Source: Sinonovacula constricta
Lineage: Eukaryota > Mollusca > Bivalvia > Cardiida > Solecurtidae
Assembly (NCBI GenBank): GCA_007844125.1
Contig: CM017564.1
Coordinates: 23,828,349-23,892,348, forward strand
DNA: 64,000 nt
Reading direction: 5' to 3'
Shown: positions 40,216-51,069 of the stretch, piece by piece
How positions within the stretch are numbered: the stretch's first letter is position 1
How the letters are laid out: every line of letters starts with the position of its first letter
Position numbers and translations under genes: made by a program
Notes under the pieces: model-generated
What the model was told of the DNA's origin: nothing
The model's database searches: none
Seen by the model: the letters and a program-made list of their open reading frames with translations, nothing else

Positions 40216-40644
40216 CCAATAAGCGGGATCTTTTTAATTAACAATTATTTATTTGGATTTTTAAGGGAAAAAATTGGACACAAAGTGTCGGATACATCCT
40301 TTAACAGAAACAAAAAGAAACAATTCCATATTGTTTGTTTTCCATCAACCTGGACAAGTAACGGTGTGAATATTTGATAATAAACTGTGCAAGTAACACT
40401 TTGTATGTACTGAGCATTGAAATTAGAATTTGAGCAAAATCTAAACTAAGAATGATTCTGTAAATGTGGCCACAACCTAACTTTTATTTCAAAACGTATA
40501 GATTGTGAAAATAACATCGTTATTCACTTGTGCCCATTTAAGTTGAAAAATAAATTAAAAGAAAGTCGCCATTTTGTTTTAGGCCTTAAAGTTTCAAATG
40601 AACTGTTTTACTTAATATATACTTTGTAAATTAATTAATTTTGT
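40216..40644. other. Gene-free AT-rich sequence
   Basis: Nothing recognised. Confidence 0.35.
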
Positions 40645-40720
40645 TTTGTTTAATCTCACCGACACAATTGTGGTCATAGTGGCAACGTTCAGCTGATTAT
40701 AGGTGAAGGAAGACCCCAGA
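40645..40720 (-). repeat. SINE-2 tail fragment
   Basis: TCACCGACACAATTGTGGTC, ATAGTGGCAACGTTCAG and GAAGGAAGACCCCAGACTT match the SINE-2 tail side. The rest is replaced by a tandem duplication. Confidence 0.65.
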
Positions 40721-40995
40721 CTTAAAGGCATCTCGAAAGGAATGTGGTATCCCACTGAGCCAGGTCCCGACCTGTTGTGACCAGACCTGCTGTCATCACT
40801 GCAGGGAGTCTTTATCCAACATAGTACTAATCTGTCACAGTAATACCTGTGATGGCTTAAAGGCATCTCGAAAGGAATGTGGTATCCCACTGAGCCAGGC
40901 CCCCACATGCTATGACCAGACCTGCTAATTGCTGGTCATCACTGCAGGGAGTCTTTAGCCAACATAGTACTAATCTGTCACAGTAATACCTCTGA
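40721..40995. repeat. 135-bp tandem duplication
   Basis: CTTAAAGGCATCTCGAAAGG recurs at 40721 and 40856 followed in each copy by TGGTATCCCACTGAGCCAGG and GTCATCACTGCAGGGAGTCT. Two copies, slightly diverged. Confidence 0.93.
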
Positions 40996-41547
<552 letters not shown>

Positions 41548-41939
41548 GAATAAAAAAGAACTGATAGAATAATTTCTGGTATTTAGGATTACGCGTATAT
41601 TCACAACTTTTATAAGTGTTTTGAGATGCCTTTACCCCGCAGCGAGGCTTGTTTGAAGCGCTTATATTTCTACCTCTTCGGTCTATGTTCTCTATACACA
41701 TGTTTTTCTTTAAAAGTCTATGGCGTATTTATGTTGATAGAATCAAAAGCGTCGCTATGTTTTTCAACCATCCTGTAGCCGTCAGTTAAAGGCGGTATCC
41801 GGCAGTCAATACGTGTGCCATTATCTTACTATTGCCTTGGGAAATTTGGGCATAAACTCTGCATAAACTCATAAATAAAGACAATTTTGAACACAACCTA
41901 TTCTGTTAGACTGAACGTATCGCGAAAAACTCTCTATAA

Positions 41940-42280
41940 GTTCTGTTTTCTCCCAATTCTATAAATAAGTACGATACTGATCTCTGCTATAAATATATAT
42001 CGACGTCAGAGTGGATTACCCGGATGACGATATATCATGATCTCAAAAGTAAGTAGCCACGTGTTGTCTTAGTTTCAAAATAGCTCTCTGCAGCGTGGCT
42101 CAGACAGGAAATACCCGTTTGCAATGACATGTGGGGATTTACGCTTCAGTGTTCATATAGATCTAGGGCACCGATGAACTGCATTTTACGGAGACTTTTG
42201 AGGTTACAATGATTTGTTTGGTTATTGGAAGAATATATATTTTTTTATCCATGCTGTCGAATACTACCTTTAAAGGTTCT
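41940..42280 (+). repeat. Fold-back-family arm
   Basis: TCGACGTCAGAGTGGATTAC, CTGCAGCGTGGCTCAGACAG, GTTTGCAATGACATGTGGGG and GAGGTTACAATGATTTG match the right arm at 37378-37690. Minisatellite remnants precede it at 41848. Confidence 0.7.
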
Positions 42281-42639
42281 GCTAAATGTATATCAACCAT
42301 CGTACGAGCTCCGCATGTACAATGCGAATCTAGCTTTGAGTGTCTATGTCTAATGATTGTTTGGCGGCTCGTCCGCCACGGGCAACTATTTTTGCTCATT
42401 AGGGCTTTCAGGCGAATGCTAAATTATTATCAAGCTGGAGATGTTGAGACTGAGTGATTCATTTAACCAATTAAAGGTGAAATTCGACAATTTGCATGTT
42501 GGAAATACATGTTGCAATATCTTAGCTCTGTTTTAGGGGATTTGGCCAAACAATTCTTCATAAGCACGTATTTTACTCTTAGTAAAAACGATTTTGAACA
42601 CTTCCGGAAATGTTAGATAGTACAACTCGTGAAATATGT

Positions 42640-42970
42640 CGATTTAAGTGCTCATTTTTTTAAAATCTATAAAAAAGCGCGATTGGGGATTTTGTTTCAG
42701 AGTGACATCGAAGTCAAAGTGGATGATCAGCATGATATAATGTGATCGTAAAAGTAAGTGGTCACGTGGTTTTCTCGGTTATAGAATTGCTAACTCTGCA
42801 GCGTGGCTTAGGTTGAAAATACATGTTTGTAATAACAAATGTTGTTATGTGTACTTTTTATAAGTGGATTAGGGCATCAATTAACAGCATTGCGCGGGAC
42901 CTTCTAGGTAATAATTTTCTTGGTTGCGTGAAAGAAAAAAATGTCAAAATTGTCGGGTACACCAATGTCT
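42640..42970 (+). repeat. Fold-back-family arm
   Basis: AGTGACATCGAAGTC, ATAATGTGATCGTAAAAGTA, AGTGGTCACGTGGTTTTCTC and CTGCAGCGTGGCTTAGG in the same order as the other arms. Confidence 0.7.
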
Positions 42971-43801
42971 CGGAAAACTCCTTTAATTACGCTTCGGCAT
43001 AACAGCCTATTTTCTTTTTTATTATCATATCGTCAAGCGCTACATTTTCGTCAATTTCACTGCAGCTACAATATTTAACAATGACGTTGCTTGCATTATG
43101 TTGACGTCCAAAAACAGAAAATGACGTCATAACTTTAATGCATTAGAAGCCGTAATGCCTTATTCCAAACATAGTTAATCAGTTAAATTTATATGTAATA
43201 TTGATAAGTGTGTCTTACGCTGGTAATTTAAATTTGGCTGTTTTTAAATATTCACTAAGTCATGAAGCTCTAACATGCCCTTCTGGAATTTAAAGCAATC
43301 AGCATTATCATCAAATAACCAATTGATGCTCATTACTCACGTTTAGATGTTAAATGCTTTTGATAAAAAGATATTGTCAAATATTTCTCACAACACGGTA
43401 TTAACTTTTGAACAGCACGACCTATTAGATCAACAAATATTTACTCATATTAGTAAACGTGTTGACGGGATGCTGATATGACCGGTTGCGTCAGCAAGTA
43501 CCTAGGCCGCCAAACTGACTCATTTATCACAGCTTCGTAGACGGTATAATGGGCACGCAGGGGCATGCCTGGGCTTACGCACTTACGCACGTGCGTACAA
43601 TTGCTTCCAAAAATAAAAACGCCTAAAAACGAATTTTAATCGTCGTCTAACCCGGGTTAGGCACTACCAGTTAGTTGTCTTCATTATTTAAATCCATGTA
43701 ATTTAAACCTTTTTCTAAATTCTACAAATTCTTCTGCAATCCCACTTGACACATTTTTTTTTCCTGCTTCTAAGACAATTATTTCTACTAGACAGTGAGA
43801 T
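42971..43801. other. Gene-free sequence
   Basis: No exon recognised. ACTTACGCACGTGCGTACAA at 43580-43599 shares its palindrome with the hAT MITE at 38123, so a diverged relative may lie around 43560-43680. Confidence 0.4.
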
Positions 43802-43825
43802 CCCCCCTCCCCCCCCCCCCCCCCC
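43802..43825. repeat. Poly(C) tract
   Basis: Almost uninterrupted C run, with two T. Confidence 0.95.
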
Positions 43826-44357
43826 AGAAAGGATCTTATTTTCTGATTAAACTAATAAATTGTCTTGAATCATTTTTTAAAAATTTCATTCATAAAACCA
43901 TTTAATCTAAGAGATCTCTCAGGATTTTTCCAAATTTTAAGCAAATATCTTAGTTTAAGTAAGAAAAATAACTAGGATTCTTTATAAATACATGTACCAT
44001 CCCTAGTCACAGGTTGACATGCATTATGTTGGTCAAGAAATGGTTATAGTCTATCGTGATATGGGCGTTTTCAATCGTAATATGGGCGTGGCGTTCTGCT
44101 CTTACGCGGCTGAATCCACAACATTTTGTCGATTTTAAAAACTTTTCATAACCGAATTTATTCAGTCTGCCAGAACTATGACTAAATATCAATTTAAATG
44201 TTAACATCTCATTAAATATATAAATGTTAAGCGCATTTTCAGAACAGATGAAAAAAAAACATTTATCTTTGTTGTTCTGATGGCGTCATAGGCACCAAGA
44301 TATTTATTCCTCACGTTTTTTCCGTCATACGATAATTCGTGAGGCATTCCGATTGAT

Positions 44358-44360
<3 letters not shown>
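43826..44360. other. Gene-free AT-rich sequence
   Basis: Nothing recognised except GATATGGGCG and TAATATGGGCG repeated 20 bases apart (44059-44088). Confidence 0.35.

Positions 44361-44390
<30 letters not shown>
44361..44390. repeat. (AT)15 microsatellite
   Basis: Pure AT repeat directly adjoining the tail of the SINE-3 copy; it may have grown from the SINE tail or target. Confidence 0.97.
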
Positions 44391-44392
<2 letters not shown>

Positions 44393-44657
44393 GATTAGCC
44401 GGCCTTTTTGCCGATACTGCGCAGCGACATTTCTATCATTATAGCACAGGGGCACTTATGAGGTGCCCAAGGACTGAACCCGGCCGGTCCATTATACTGA
44501 CACCGACGAGTCAGGCGTAATGCTGTCCCCTTAGCCCCGAGCGTTAGGAGGGAAGCCACTACTACCAACTTTAAAGTCTTTGGTTTGACCCGGCCGGGGT
44601 TCACGACCTCCCGATCCGCAAGCCGACGCTCTACCCCCCTGAGCTATTGCGGCCGGT
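44391..44657 (-). repeat. SINE-3, full-length copy with tRNA head
   Basis: Minus-strand head at 44580-44657: A box TAGCTCAGGGGGGTAGAGC and B-box-like GGTCGTGAACCCC. The body carries AACCCGGCCGGTCCATTATA, TGACACCGACGAGTCAGG and TGCCGATACTGCGCAGCGAC, and the tail is GGGATT. Head-less copies are at 48808-48942 and 58165-58323. Confidence 0.85.
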
Positions 44658-45860
44658 TGGATATATATTGTTTGTTTGTTTTTTCAAAAAAAATGCTAAT
44701 TAACCGCCAACGTTTGAAGCTTCCACTGATCCATTTCGTTTAGCGAATACTTTCTTAAATTTTTTGATGAACTTCACAGTTTTAGAAATGTGCTAAAGCT
44801 TATGTAAAATAATTTGCCAATTATTAGCCATTGTTTGAAGGTATTACTTAAGGATAATTATCTTTAATTTCGTTTGTTCGGCTTTATTAAGATGAGATAG
44901 ACCTACAATTATGTAGACAATTAACAGGTTTGTCGGCAAAGATCTGTTACTCACGTTTAATTAAGTCCGTTCTGATTGTATAAATGAATTTATTATGTTT
45001 TCATTCGATCACGGTGATCTTGACTTATTCACATCCACTTCCTAAACAAATCATTAGTTATGCCTTCCAATCTTCAGTCCGATGTTTGGCGACATTTTGT
45101 GTCCGTGACAAATCCAACGCAAAATGTAATTACTGCATTTATTTTTGTTACATTTTCGTAAAGATTGTTAGCTGCTGTAAAATTTGGGTATTTAATAATT
45201 TATAACGTTTTTAAATAAATTTGCTTCGCATGTACGCATGTTTTCTTTGATCAGATATATGTTTGATTTATTCATTTTACTGTGAATTAAAATTACCAAA
45301 TGTTTTTATTGTTCGTATTTCATTAATAATAAAAATAATGAAGTGTCTATGCCTATGGAAATGTTAATTTAATTATTTCTATTGAAATGACGATTTAATT
45401 TTGTCAATGGAAACGTTAGTAATCCCGCACACATCCGACTTCAACATCAGAATTAACTAAGATTTATATCCGGATATCCGGATATCCTTTCGGATCGTTC
45501 GACGGATATCCGGATACCAAATTAAGTATACTTTGACATCCTTAGTTTTTTTGTTTAAGATATCGGCAAACTGTCGTATGTCACATTCAAGGTATAAAAC
45601 TAGTATTACACTATATATACAACATAATTAAACAAACATAATATCAGAACAATTTTACGAGCTTGGTTATAGAGCAAACAAAAAGCGGTCTTAACGAAAA
45701 GCGGTCTTAATTTTATTCCTTTACGTGTACATACATTTTGCTGAGAATAAATTCAACAAAAAGACAACATTTTTTTGCCATTTTATTTTGTTTACATCAA
45801 GGTTAAATTTTCATTTATTTTGTATACAAATTTACTACAAATACACAACAATATAAGTTT
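44658..45860. other. Gene-free AT-rich stretch
   Basis: No exon recognised. ATCCGGATATCC repeats form a palindromic cluster at 45468-45518. GCAAACTGTCGTATGTCACA (45565) echoes sequence flanking the fold-back element at 36466. Confidence 0.4.
45816..45821 (-). terminator. Candidate polyadenylation signal
   Basis: AATAAA on the minus strand in AAAATAAATGAAA context. It is the first clear signal downstream of the secreted-protein gene, and 40 bases past the stop of the weak candidate exon at 45861. Confidence 0.3.
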
Positions 45861-46021
45861 TTACTGGCACTCAGTTGAGTTTACCAAATCCACATGTGTC
45901 TCTCTTCCATGCACCATGCACCATTCTGCAAGCTCTTTACAAATCGCCCGAGACACATTTCTTGGACATAATTGGTATATCAATACAAATGCTAATAAAC
46001 GCCCATTTTGTCTCGGCCCTA
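45861..46021 (-). other. Weak candidate terminal exon
   Basis: A minus-strand open segment follows a fair acceptor (TTCTTCTTGGCACTAG|GGCC) and ends in TAA. It reads RNVSRAICKELAEWCMVHG and ends VDLVNSTECQ. An AATAAA follows 40 bases on. It could be a 3' exon of the secreted-protein gene, of another gene, or part of a GACAAAATGGGCG-type dispersed repeat. The last is quite possible, so confidence is low. Confidence 0.2.
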
Positions 46022-46106
46022 GTGCCAAGAAGAAATGTGGAATGAACAAAATAACGCCAAGACGAAAGAATCGACAAAAGGCGATATTTCTTCTCGGCGT
46101 TATATC

Positions 46107-46485
46107 CAATCAGAACTTCTCGGGTAATTCCATGCTCTGGACAATCATCCCTCAGAGGTATCTGGTGCAATGACACTTACTGAAATTACGATCGTTTTGT
46201 TCGCCGGAAGTCGGAAGAAAAATATGCCTAAATTGTAATTCGCACAAAACATAAACAATGTCATTGACAGCGGTGTGTCCGCTGCGCTGGGTAAATTAAA
46301 ATTGAATGATTTAAATTTGAAGCCGCCACAACAGCATCATACTCTAGCGAACTGTCATTCGAGCTGCTATCTTTGTTTTGACGTCTGTCACAAAAGTAGT
46401 CCCATTTGGGGAAATGACCGAGGTGATCCGACTACCTATATACATCCGAGAGATAATTCGCGAAATATCCGAGTTGTTCCGATTG
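46107..46485. mobile_element. MULE-like MITE-E copy
   Basis: CAATCAGAACTTCTCGGGTA at the left, TATCCGAGTTGTTCCGATTG at the right, interior as in the copy at 39509. Flanks CGTTATATC (46098-46106) and CGTTATTGC (46486-46494) are a 9-bp duplication with two changes. It lies just downstream of the secreted-protein gene. Confidence 0.88.
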
Positions 46486-46620
46486 CGTTATTGCTCACAA
46501 CCTATTATGAACCTTAGCACTGCATACAAAAACACTTTCGCAATTAACAAAAAAATAGTTCAATCTGGAATCAAGACCAGTGTCCGGCCGATAGATTTCG
46601 AAGAAAGAAACAACAACAAT

Positions 46621-46910
46621 TTAGAACATGTTCGACAAGAAGTCTTCAAAGGGGTCGTGTTGGGCGACAAACGCCCCTGTGAGCAGAGAACCGAACCCTA
46701 AACCTTGCTGTTGTTGCGGCACGTAGATTGGCACGTACTGGGTCTGAGGTTGTCTTTGATTCTGACCCCATCTCTGACCTCGACTCTGTGACTGACTTTG
46801 ACCCCATCCTTGACCTTGACCCTGTCCTTGATTTTGGCTCCCTCGTTGTCCCTGGCGCTGACCTTGGCCTTGATTCTGTGCCCTTTGTCGGCTCATCATA
46901 ATGGCGCGCA
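46621..46910 (-). CDS. Secreted protein coding exon 2 (Gln/Gly-rich)
   Basis: Acceptor CGTCCACAG|TGCGCG; the pyrimidine tract is weak because an (ATT)n repeat lies just upstream. The frame is open for 95 codons to TAA and uses varied Gln and Gly codons (CAA/CAG, GGT/GGA/GGC), arguing against a simple DNA repeat. Confidence 0.72.
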
Positions 46911-46959
46911 CTGTGGACGTAATTACAATAACAATAATAATAATGATGATGATAATAAC

Positions 46960-47055
<96 letters not shown>

Positions 47056-48000
47056 TATAATAATAATAATAACTTTGATTATCTAATACATAGCCATTTG
47101 TCCTACTTTTTAACCAATCGGAAGCCAGTATTTTAAAATTCACTGGTTGTCTATTTCCCGATAAGAGTCGAAACCTTCAAGCAAATACATTAAAACAATT
47201 AAACTATGATTATGATTTGTTTTTCTCGTCGCTAACTTTACTCGCATTTGATAATAGGTCTAGTTATTACAAAGCCGACAAACCATGTTGTCGTCATGTT
47301 TGTCTGGCGACATTATGTTCTTACCGTTTCCTTTGTGTTAGTTTGTCGTCCCACCAATAGTATTTCAGTTATCTGGAGATGGTGTCCACTTGAAGCTGAT
47401 ATGGTGCTGCCTTCACCGTGTATAGCATGCCGTGAACACCTGTCACGATTCCACACCCAGTCACATGATCTTGACACCGGACCAACCAGTCGCGGAACTA
47501 CCCTTATATTTGCTTGAGCGTCAGAAAGGGCGCTACACCACTTATAATTTTTAACGACTTATGAATCGAACCCGGGGCCTCCCTACCTGGAGTCGACGCT
47601 CAATCGACTGCGCACTAGTGAATGTATGTTTTCTAAAGTCAGGGATCTGAGGTCCTTTTTATAAATAATCTTAATTAGCTTCCTTACAAAGAGAATAAGG
47701 AAATATTCAAATTAAAGAAAAAGTTCAAGTTTAAGTCTGGGAAAACAATACTTAATGAATACGACCCCTTATGTTATATTCATGCCATTTATTGAGGTTT
47801 TTCTTCGTCCAGTAATTGTTGAATATTTTGTAGAAATACGCCACAGTATAACGGTTGTAAGTTCAGTATATAAGCATATGCAAATACTTACATAGGTTCA
47901 TATTTGTGATGGCATTCGGATCCCCTTGCATTGGTGCAGGCTGGGACATAATGTGACACAACGTGGCCAATAGGAACACTGCTACAAGTTGGAGCTTCAT
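46621..48000 (-). CDS. Secreted Gln/Gly-rich protein, 2 coding exons, 132 aa
   Basis: Exons 47892-48000 and 46621-46910 join by GT-AG in phase 1 (399 bases with stop). Residues 1-19 form a clear signal peptide (MKLQLVAVFLLATLCHIMS), cleavage probably before QPAP. The mature part of about 113 residues has a short N-terminal segment, a low-complexity block (about 50-85) of Gln-Gly units with Arg, Ser and two Trp (QGQGQGQGWGQSQSQSRGQ), then TQYVPIYVPQQQQGLGFGS and a hydrophobic/acidic end, HDPFEDFLSNMF. There are no cysteines in the mature block. I do not recognise the family. Low-complexity secreted proteins of this kind in molluscs include shell-matrix and adhesive proteins, but that is only an analogy. 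A perfect acceptor (TTTCTATTTCCATAG) 14 bases before the ATG implies an upstream noncoding exon. Confidence 0.7.
46924..47072. repeat. (AAT)n microsatellite in the secreted-protein intron
   Basis: About 150 bases of AAT with a few GAT/AAC units, beginning 13 bases from the exon 2 acceptor. Poly-Asn, poly-Ile and poly-Tyr frames over it are spurious. Confidence 0.97.
47337..47615 (-). repeat. SINE-1 copy in the secreted-protein intron
   Basis: GTCGTCCCACCAATAGTATT at the low end; head with B-box inverse GAATCGAACCCGGGGCC near 47562-47580 and a truncated A box. No clear target duplication. Confidence 0.87.
47892..48000 (-). CDS. Secreted protein coding exon 1 (signal peptide)
   Basis: ATG at 48000, donor CTAT|GTAAGTATT (near-consensus), phase 1. 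Encodes the signal peptide and QPAPMQGDPNAITNMN. Confidence 0.75.
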
Positions 48001-48018
48001 GATGGAGATGTTTACTAT
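48001..48018 (-). promoter_or_regulatory. 5'UTR acceptor of the secreted-protein gene
   Basis: TTTCTATTTCCATAG|TAAACATC followed by the ATG at 48000. This implies an intron in the 5' untranslated region. The upstream exon was not located; CAGGTGTAAGTT near 50811-50822 and CTTAAGGTAGG near 50267 are possible donors. Confidence 0.5.
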
Positions 48019-48412
48019 GGAAATAGAAAGATATATGTTTATTGGTAAAATATTCATATTCATATTCACTTGCTGACACATTCTCGATTTATGTTATTTA
48101 CATTCGTAACAAAATTATTGCTACGTTACTTCGATTTATTGTTTTTGTATTTACTGAGTTAGGGTTCCATGGAAAGCTTTAAAAATAAGCAGAGTAACAC
48201 AGTTTAACTGCCGTAGCAGAATCATCAAATGTTGTATCAATGTACAAAAGTATGCCCAGCATGTTTATTTTTTTACATAGCTCTTCATCTCTCACGCGGG
48301 ACAAGCACTATGATATTCACTGTCTCGGAAAAATAGTCCCATTTTGAGATAATTCGAGCCTGTCTTTCATGTTTATGTTAGATTACTTTCCCTTCTCAAA
48401 ATATTGATAGTT

Positions 48413-49033
48413 TCTACATCAGTGAAGATCCCTTATCTTGGCAGCCATCTTTGATGGCAACTTTTAGGGATTTTCAGATGAATTGTTTAGAAGCGTAAAT
48501 TTTATTTTCTTGTAATTTCTTCATTTGTGGTCAAAAACTTAAAAGCTATACACCATTGGAAAGCAATTTAAATCCATATTTTTAAAATACAATATTTTTA
48601 ATTGATGAATACACAAAGAATTAATACACAGAAATTAATGAAATTATTGGCTCATTCTTAAACAAAATGAACAGAGTATCAAAATATAGTTTTGATATTT
48701 AAAATATTTTATTAAAACTGTTAAATTTGATATAAATTTCAGTAAAAAAGACTGAAAAATAAAAACACAGTGGTGAGTTTAATACAGCACATATTTCCAG
48801 ATTTCGGGCCTGACTCGTCGGTGTCAGTATAATGGACCGGCCGGGTTCAGTCCCCGGGCACCTCATAAGTGCCCCTAAGCTATAATGATAGAAATGTCGC
48901 TGCACAGTATCGGCAAAAATGCCGGCTAATCCCATCCCATCTCAGATTTCGGTCTGCATTAGCTTCTGCCTTCAATGATGGCTGTCTTAAAATGTCTTAT
49001 CCGTGCCAATGACATCACATGGAAACTATATAT
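48413..49033. repeat. Interspersed repeat J, copy 1 (filled site)
   Basis: Matches 60486-60990 along its length (GGCAGCCATCTTTGATGG, AAGCTATACACCATTGGAAA, CAAAATATAGTTTTGATA, AATACAGCACATATTTCC, GACATCACATGG). The ends are weakly inverted (GGCAGCCATCTTTGA against GACAGCCATCATTGA). A SINE-3 fragment is inserted in this copy only. Confidence 0.88.
48808..48942 (+). repeat. SINE-3, 5'-truncated, with 10-bp duplication
   Basis: GCCTGACTCGTCGGTGTCAG to GGCTAATCCCATCCCATCT. CAGATTTCGG flanks it at 48798-48807 and 48943-48952. Lacks the tRNA head, as expected of incomplete reverse transcription. Confidence 0.88.
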
Positions 49034-49050
49034 ACAACCCCGCCTTTAAA

Positions 49051-49071
49051 GGGGGGGGGGGGGGGGGGGGG
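49051..49071. repeat. Poly(G) tract
   Basis: Uninterrupted run of 21 G at the edge of repeat J. Confidence 0.97.
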
Positions 49072-49084
49072 TATGCGACAGTCT

Positions 49085-49390
49085 GAACGACAGATTTTCT
49101 TCTCGAATAACCCCCAAATAATCATTGTTACTTGAAAATGTCCTGCAAAATTCTGTTCATTGATGCCATAGATCTGTGAGAACACTGAAGTATGAATACC
49201 AACTCGTCACTGCAAAATCGTCTTTCCTATCTGAGTCATGCTGAGATAGATATTGATAAACTAAGAAAACCACATGATAACTAATTATTGTGATCACGTT
49301 ATATCGTCATCCGGGTAATTCGCACTGACGTCGATCTCTAGTTTCAGAAAAGATTAGTATCGTACTTATTTATAGATTATAGAACTGTTA
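49085..49390 (-). repeat. Fold-back-family arm, inverted
   Basis: AATCATTGTTACTTGAAAAT, CCTATCTGAGTCATGCTGAG, GATCACGTTATATCGTCATC and CTGACGTCGATCTC, the reverse of the arms at 37378 and 41940. Confidence 0.7.
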
Positions 49391-50340
49391 AGAATCTGGC
49401 GAGAGAGATCACTTGTTACATCACAATAAACACCGAATTTTGTATCTTCTAAGCGCTTTAGTCTGCAGCATGTTTATAACGTTTATAAAGTGCTGCATTT
49501 TATAATCACATTTGCATCCATTTCAAACAGGCTTGGAGATACTAACGTCAACATTTAATGATTCTGCTACGGTAGTTAAACTGTTTGGCTGTGGCTTCTT
49601 TCTTTTCATATCTTATCATGAATTATGCAGAACTACTTTTTGTCGCGCTTGAAATAACCGAACTTTGGTCGTCTGCATAAGCTTGCATTAGCGTGAATCA
49701 GTAACACTAAATTCGCGGCATTGAGAGTGACTACAAAACTAGTGACATACTAAACAGTTTCCCCCTTGCACTGATGTCTCAAGACAAAAATTGAGGAACC
49801 CGTATCAGTACTCGTATATCTAAGTGAAATTAGTTTATTCTTGTTCATTCTGTTATTAAATTGAAATTTAAACAAAATGTTCTTCTCCATATATAACTAT
49901 GACCGTTTACCATTCCAACCCTGTTTATTTCTTTTATTTACTTTTAATTTGTAGAAATACCATTCAAACAGAATATTACAAGTATTGGTTTAGTTTGGTC
50001 ATTTTTATAGCCAACTTAAAACATCAGAAGAATTGACACGATAATCCCGGCGAAAGTGTGACACTGGATTATGAGAAGTCAATATCTAAGAAGCCTGCAC
50101 GAAAACAGGAATATTTATAAAGTTTGACAACCAAAGTGTTATTTGCAGTTCTTTAATTTTTAATAAATGATGGTCACTAACAAGTAGAAGCATTAAAATA
50201 CAAGCATCCTACCTTAGTTTTTTTGTGCTATAATTCGTCCAATGTTATAGAAATATAAACAACCTACCTTAAGTTCAACCAGGAGCAGACTGGTTTTGTA
50301 GGCTTCCTTAAGATGTCCAAGTACCTGTATAAATGATTAT
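49391..50340. other. Gene-free AT-rich sequence
   Basis: Nothing recognised; a noncoding first exon of the secreted-protein gene could lie here. Confidence 0.35.
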
Positions 50341-50346
50341 GTTGTC

Positions 50347-50684
50347 TAGTTTTATCTTTATATTCTCCCTACCTCAGCTTGACCCTAGAAGCTTTTCGTC
50401 ACCACCCTCCGTTAGCGCGATGAATGGCCTGACGTGACGGCAATTAGTTGACGTTGACGTCGGCTTTGGGCGTTAGATTAAGGCTAATCTGAGCGGGGAC
50501 ACATTCGGAACACCTCGCCATTTTACTTATTTCACGATTATATAAGCAGTGGGCCGAAGACGATGCAAATTGTAAGAGTCAGTTTGTAGACACGGGTCTT
50601 TTGTAAGTTGTTCCGAGTGTAGAAGTTTTTAAATTTTATAATCCAAATAAAATTGTTGTTGTTGAAACAACTTTAAACCATACA
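50347..50684 (+). mobile_element. Possible solo LTR or isolated promoter unit
   Basis: About 340 bases holding three TGACGT motifs, TTATATAAGC at 50538-50547 and AATAAA at 50646-50651, the spacing of an LTR (promoter, short R, polyadenylation signal). TTGTC lies on both sides (50342-50346, 50685-50689). The left end is TAG rather than the usual TG, so the LTR reading is weak. Confidence 0.35.
50430..50547 (+). promoter_or_regulatory. Three CRE-type motifs and a TATA box
   Basis: TGACGT at 50430-50435, 50449-50454 and 50455-50460 (the last as TGACGTCG), then TTATATAAGC about 80 bases on. Orientation implies plus-strand transcription starting near 50570. No coding exon follows. Confidence 0.5.
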
Positions 50685-51069
50685 TTGTCGGAACTCATTA
50701 AAACTATTCTGTATTTTATTTTGAAAACATCACGATATTTTTGGTCCCGTATTCATCTTCTATATTGTGGTGTACATTGCATGATTTCAGACAAAATGTG
50801 GATTTTTTAACTTACACCTGTGACCATTTACCGTCATTTTTTTTAATATATCCGATTTCAACAGGAAATTGGCCAATCATCTAGTAGAGTGAAATTTAGA
50901 CTTTTATAACTTCTCGTTGTAAATCGGGGACACTAATTTTACAGCTTGTTTTTAAATAAATCATAAAATTACATAGTTCTCATTTTCTTGGAATGATTAA
51001 CTCCACCCCATCGTTGTCTTTACTAAGATCCGTTATAATTAATAAAAAATCACCGAAATATCGCAGGAC

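Noticed and set aside
45775..46173. 132-codon plus-strand frame
   Set aside because: It runs into the MITE-E from unique sequence, has no splice or start context and has no recognisable domain.
46275..46701. 80- and 107-codon plus-strand frames
   Set aside because: They lie over the MITE-E or antisense to the Gln/Gly-rich exon.
46646..47143. Poly-Tyr, poly-Asn and poly-Ile reading frames
   Set aside because: Translation of the (AAT)n tract in the secreted-protein intron; only the minus-strand frame ending at 46621 is exon.
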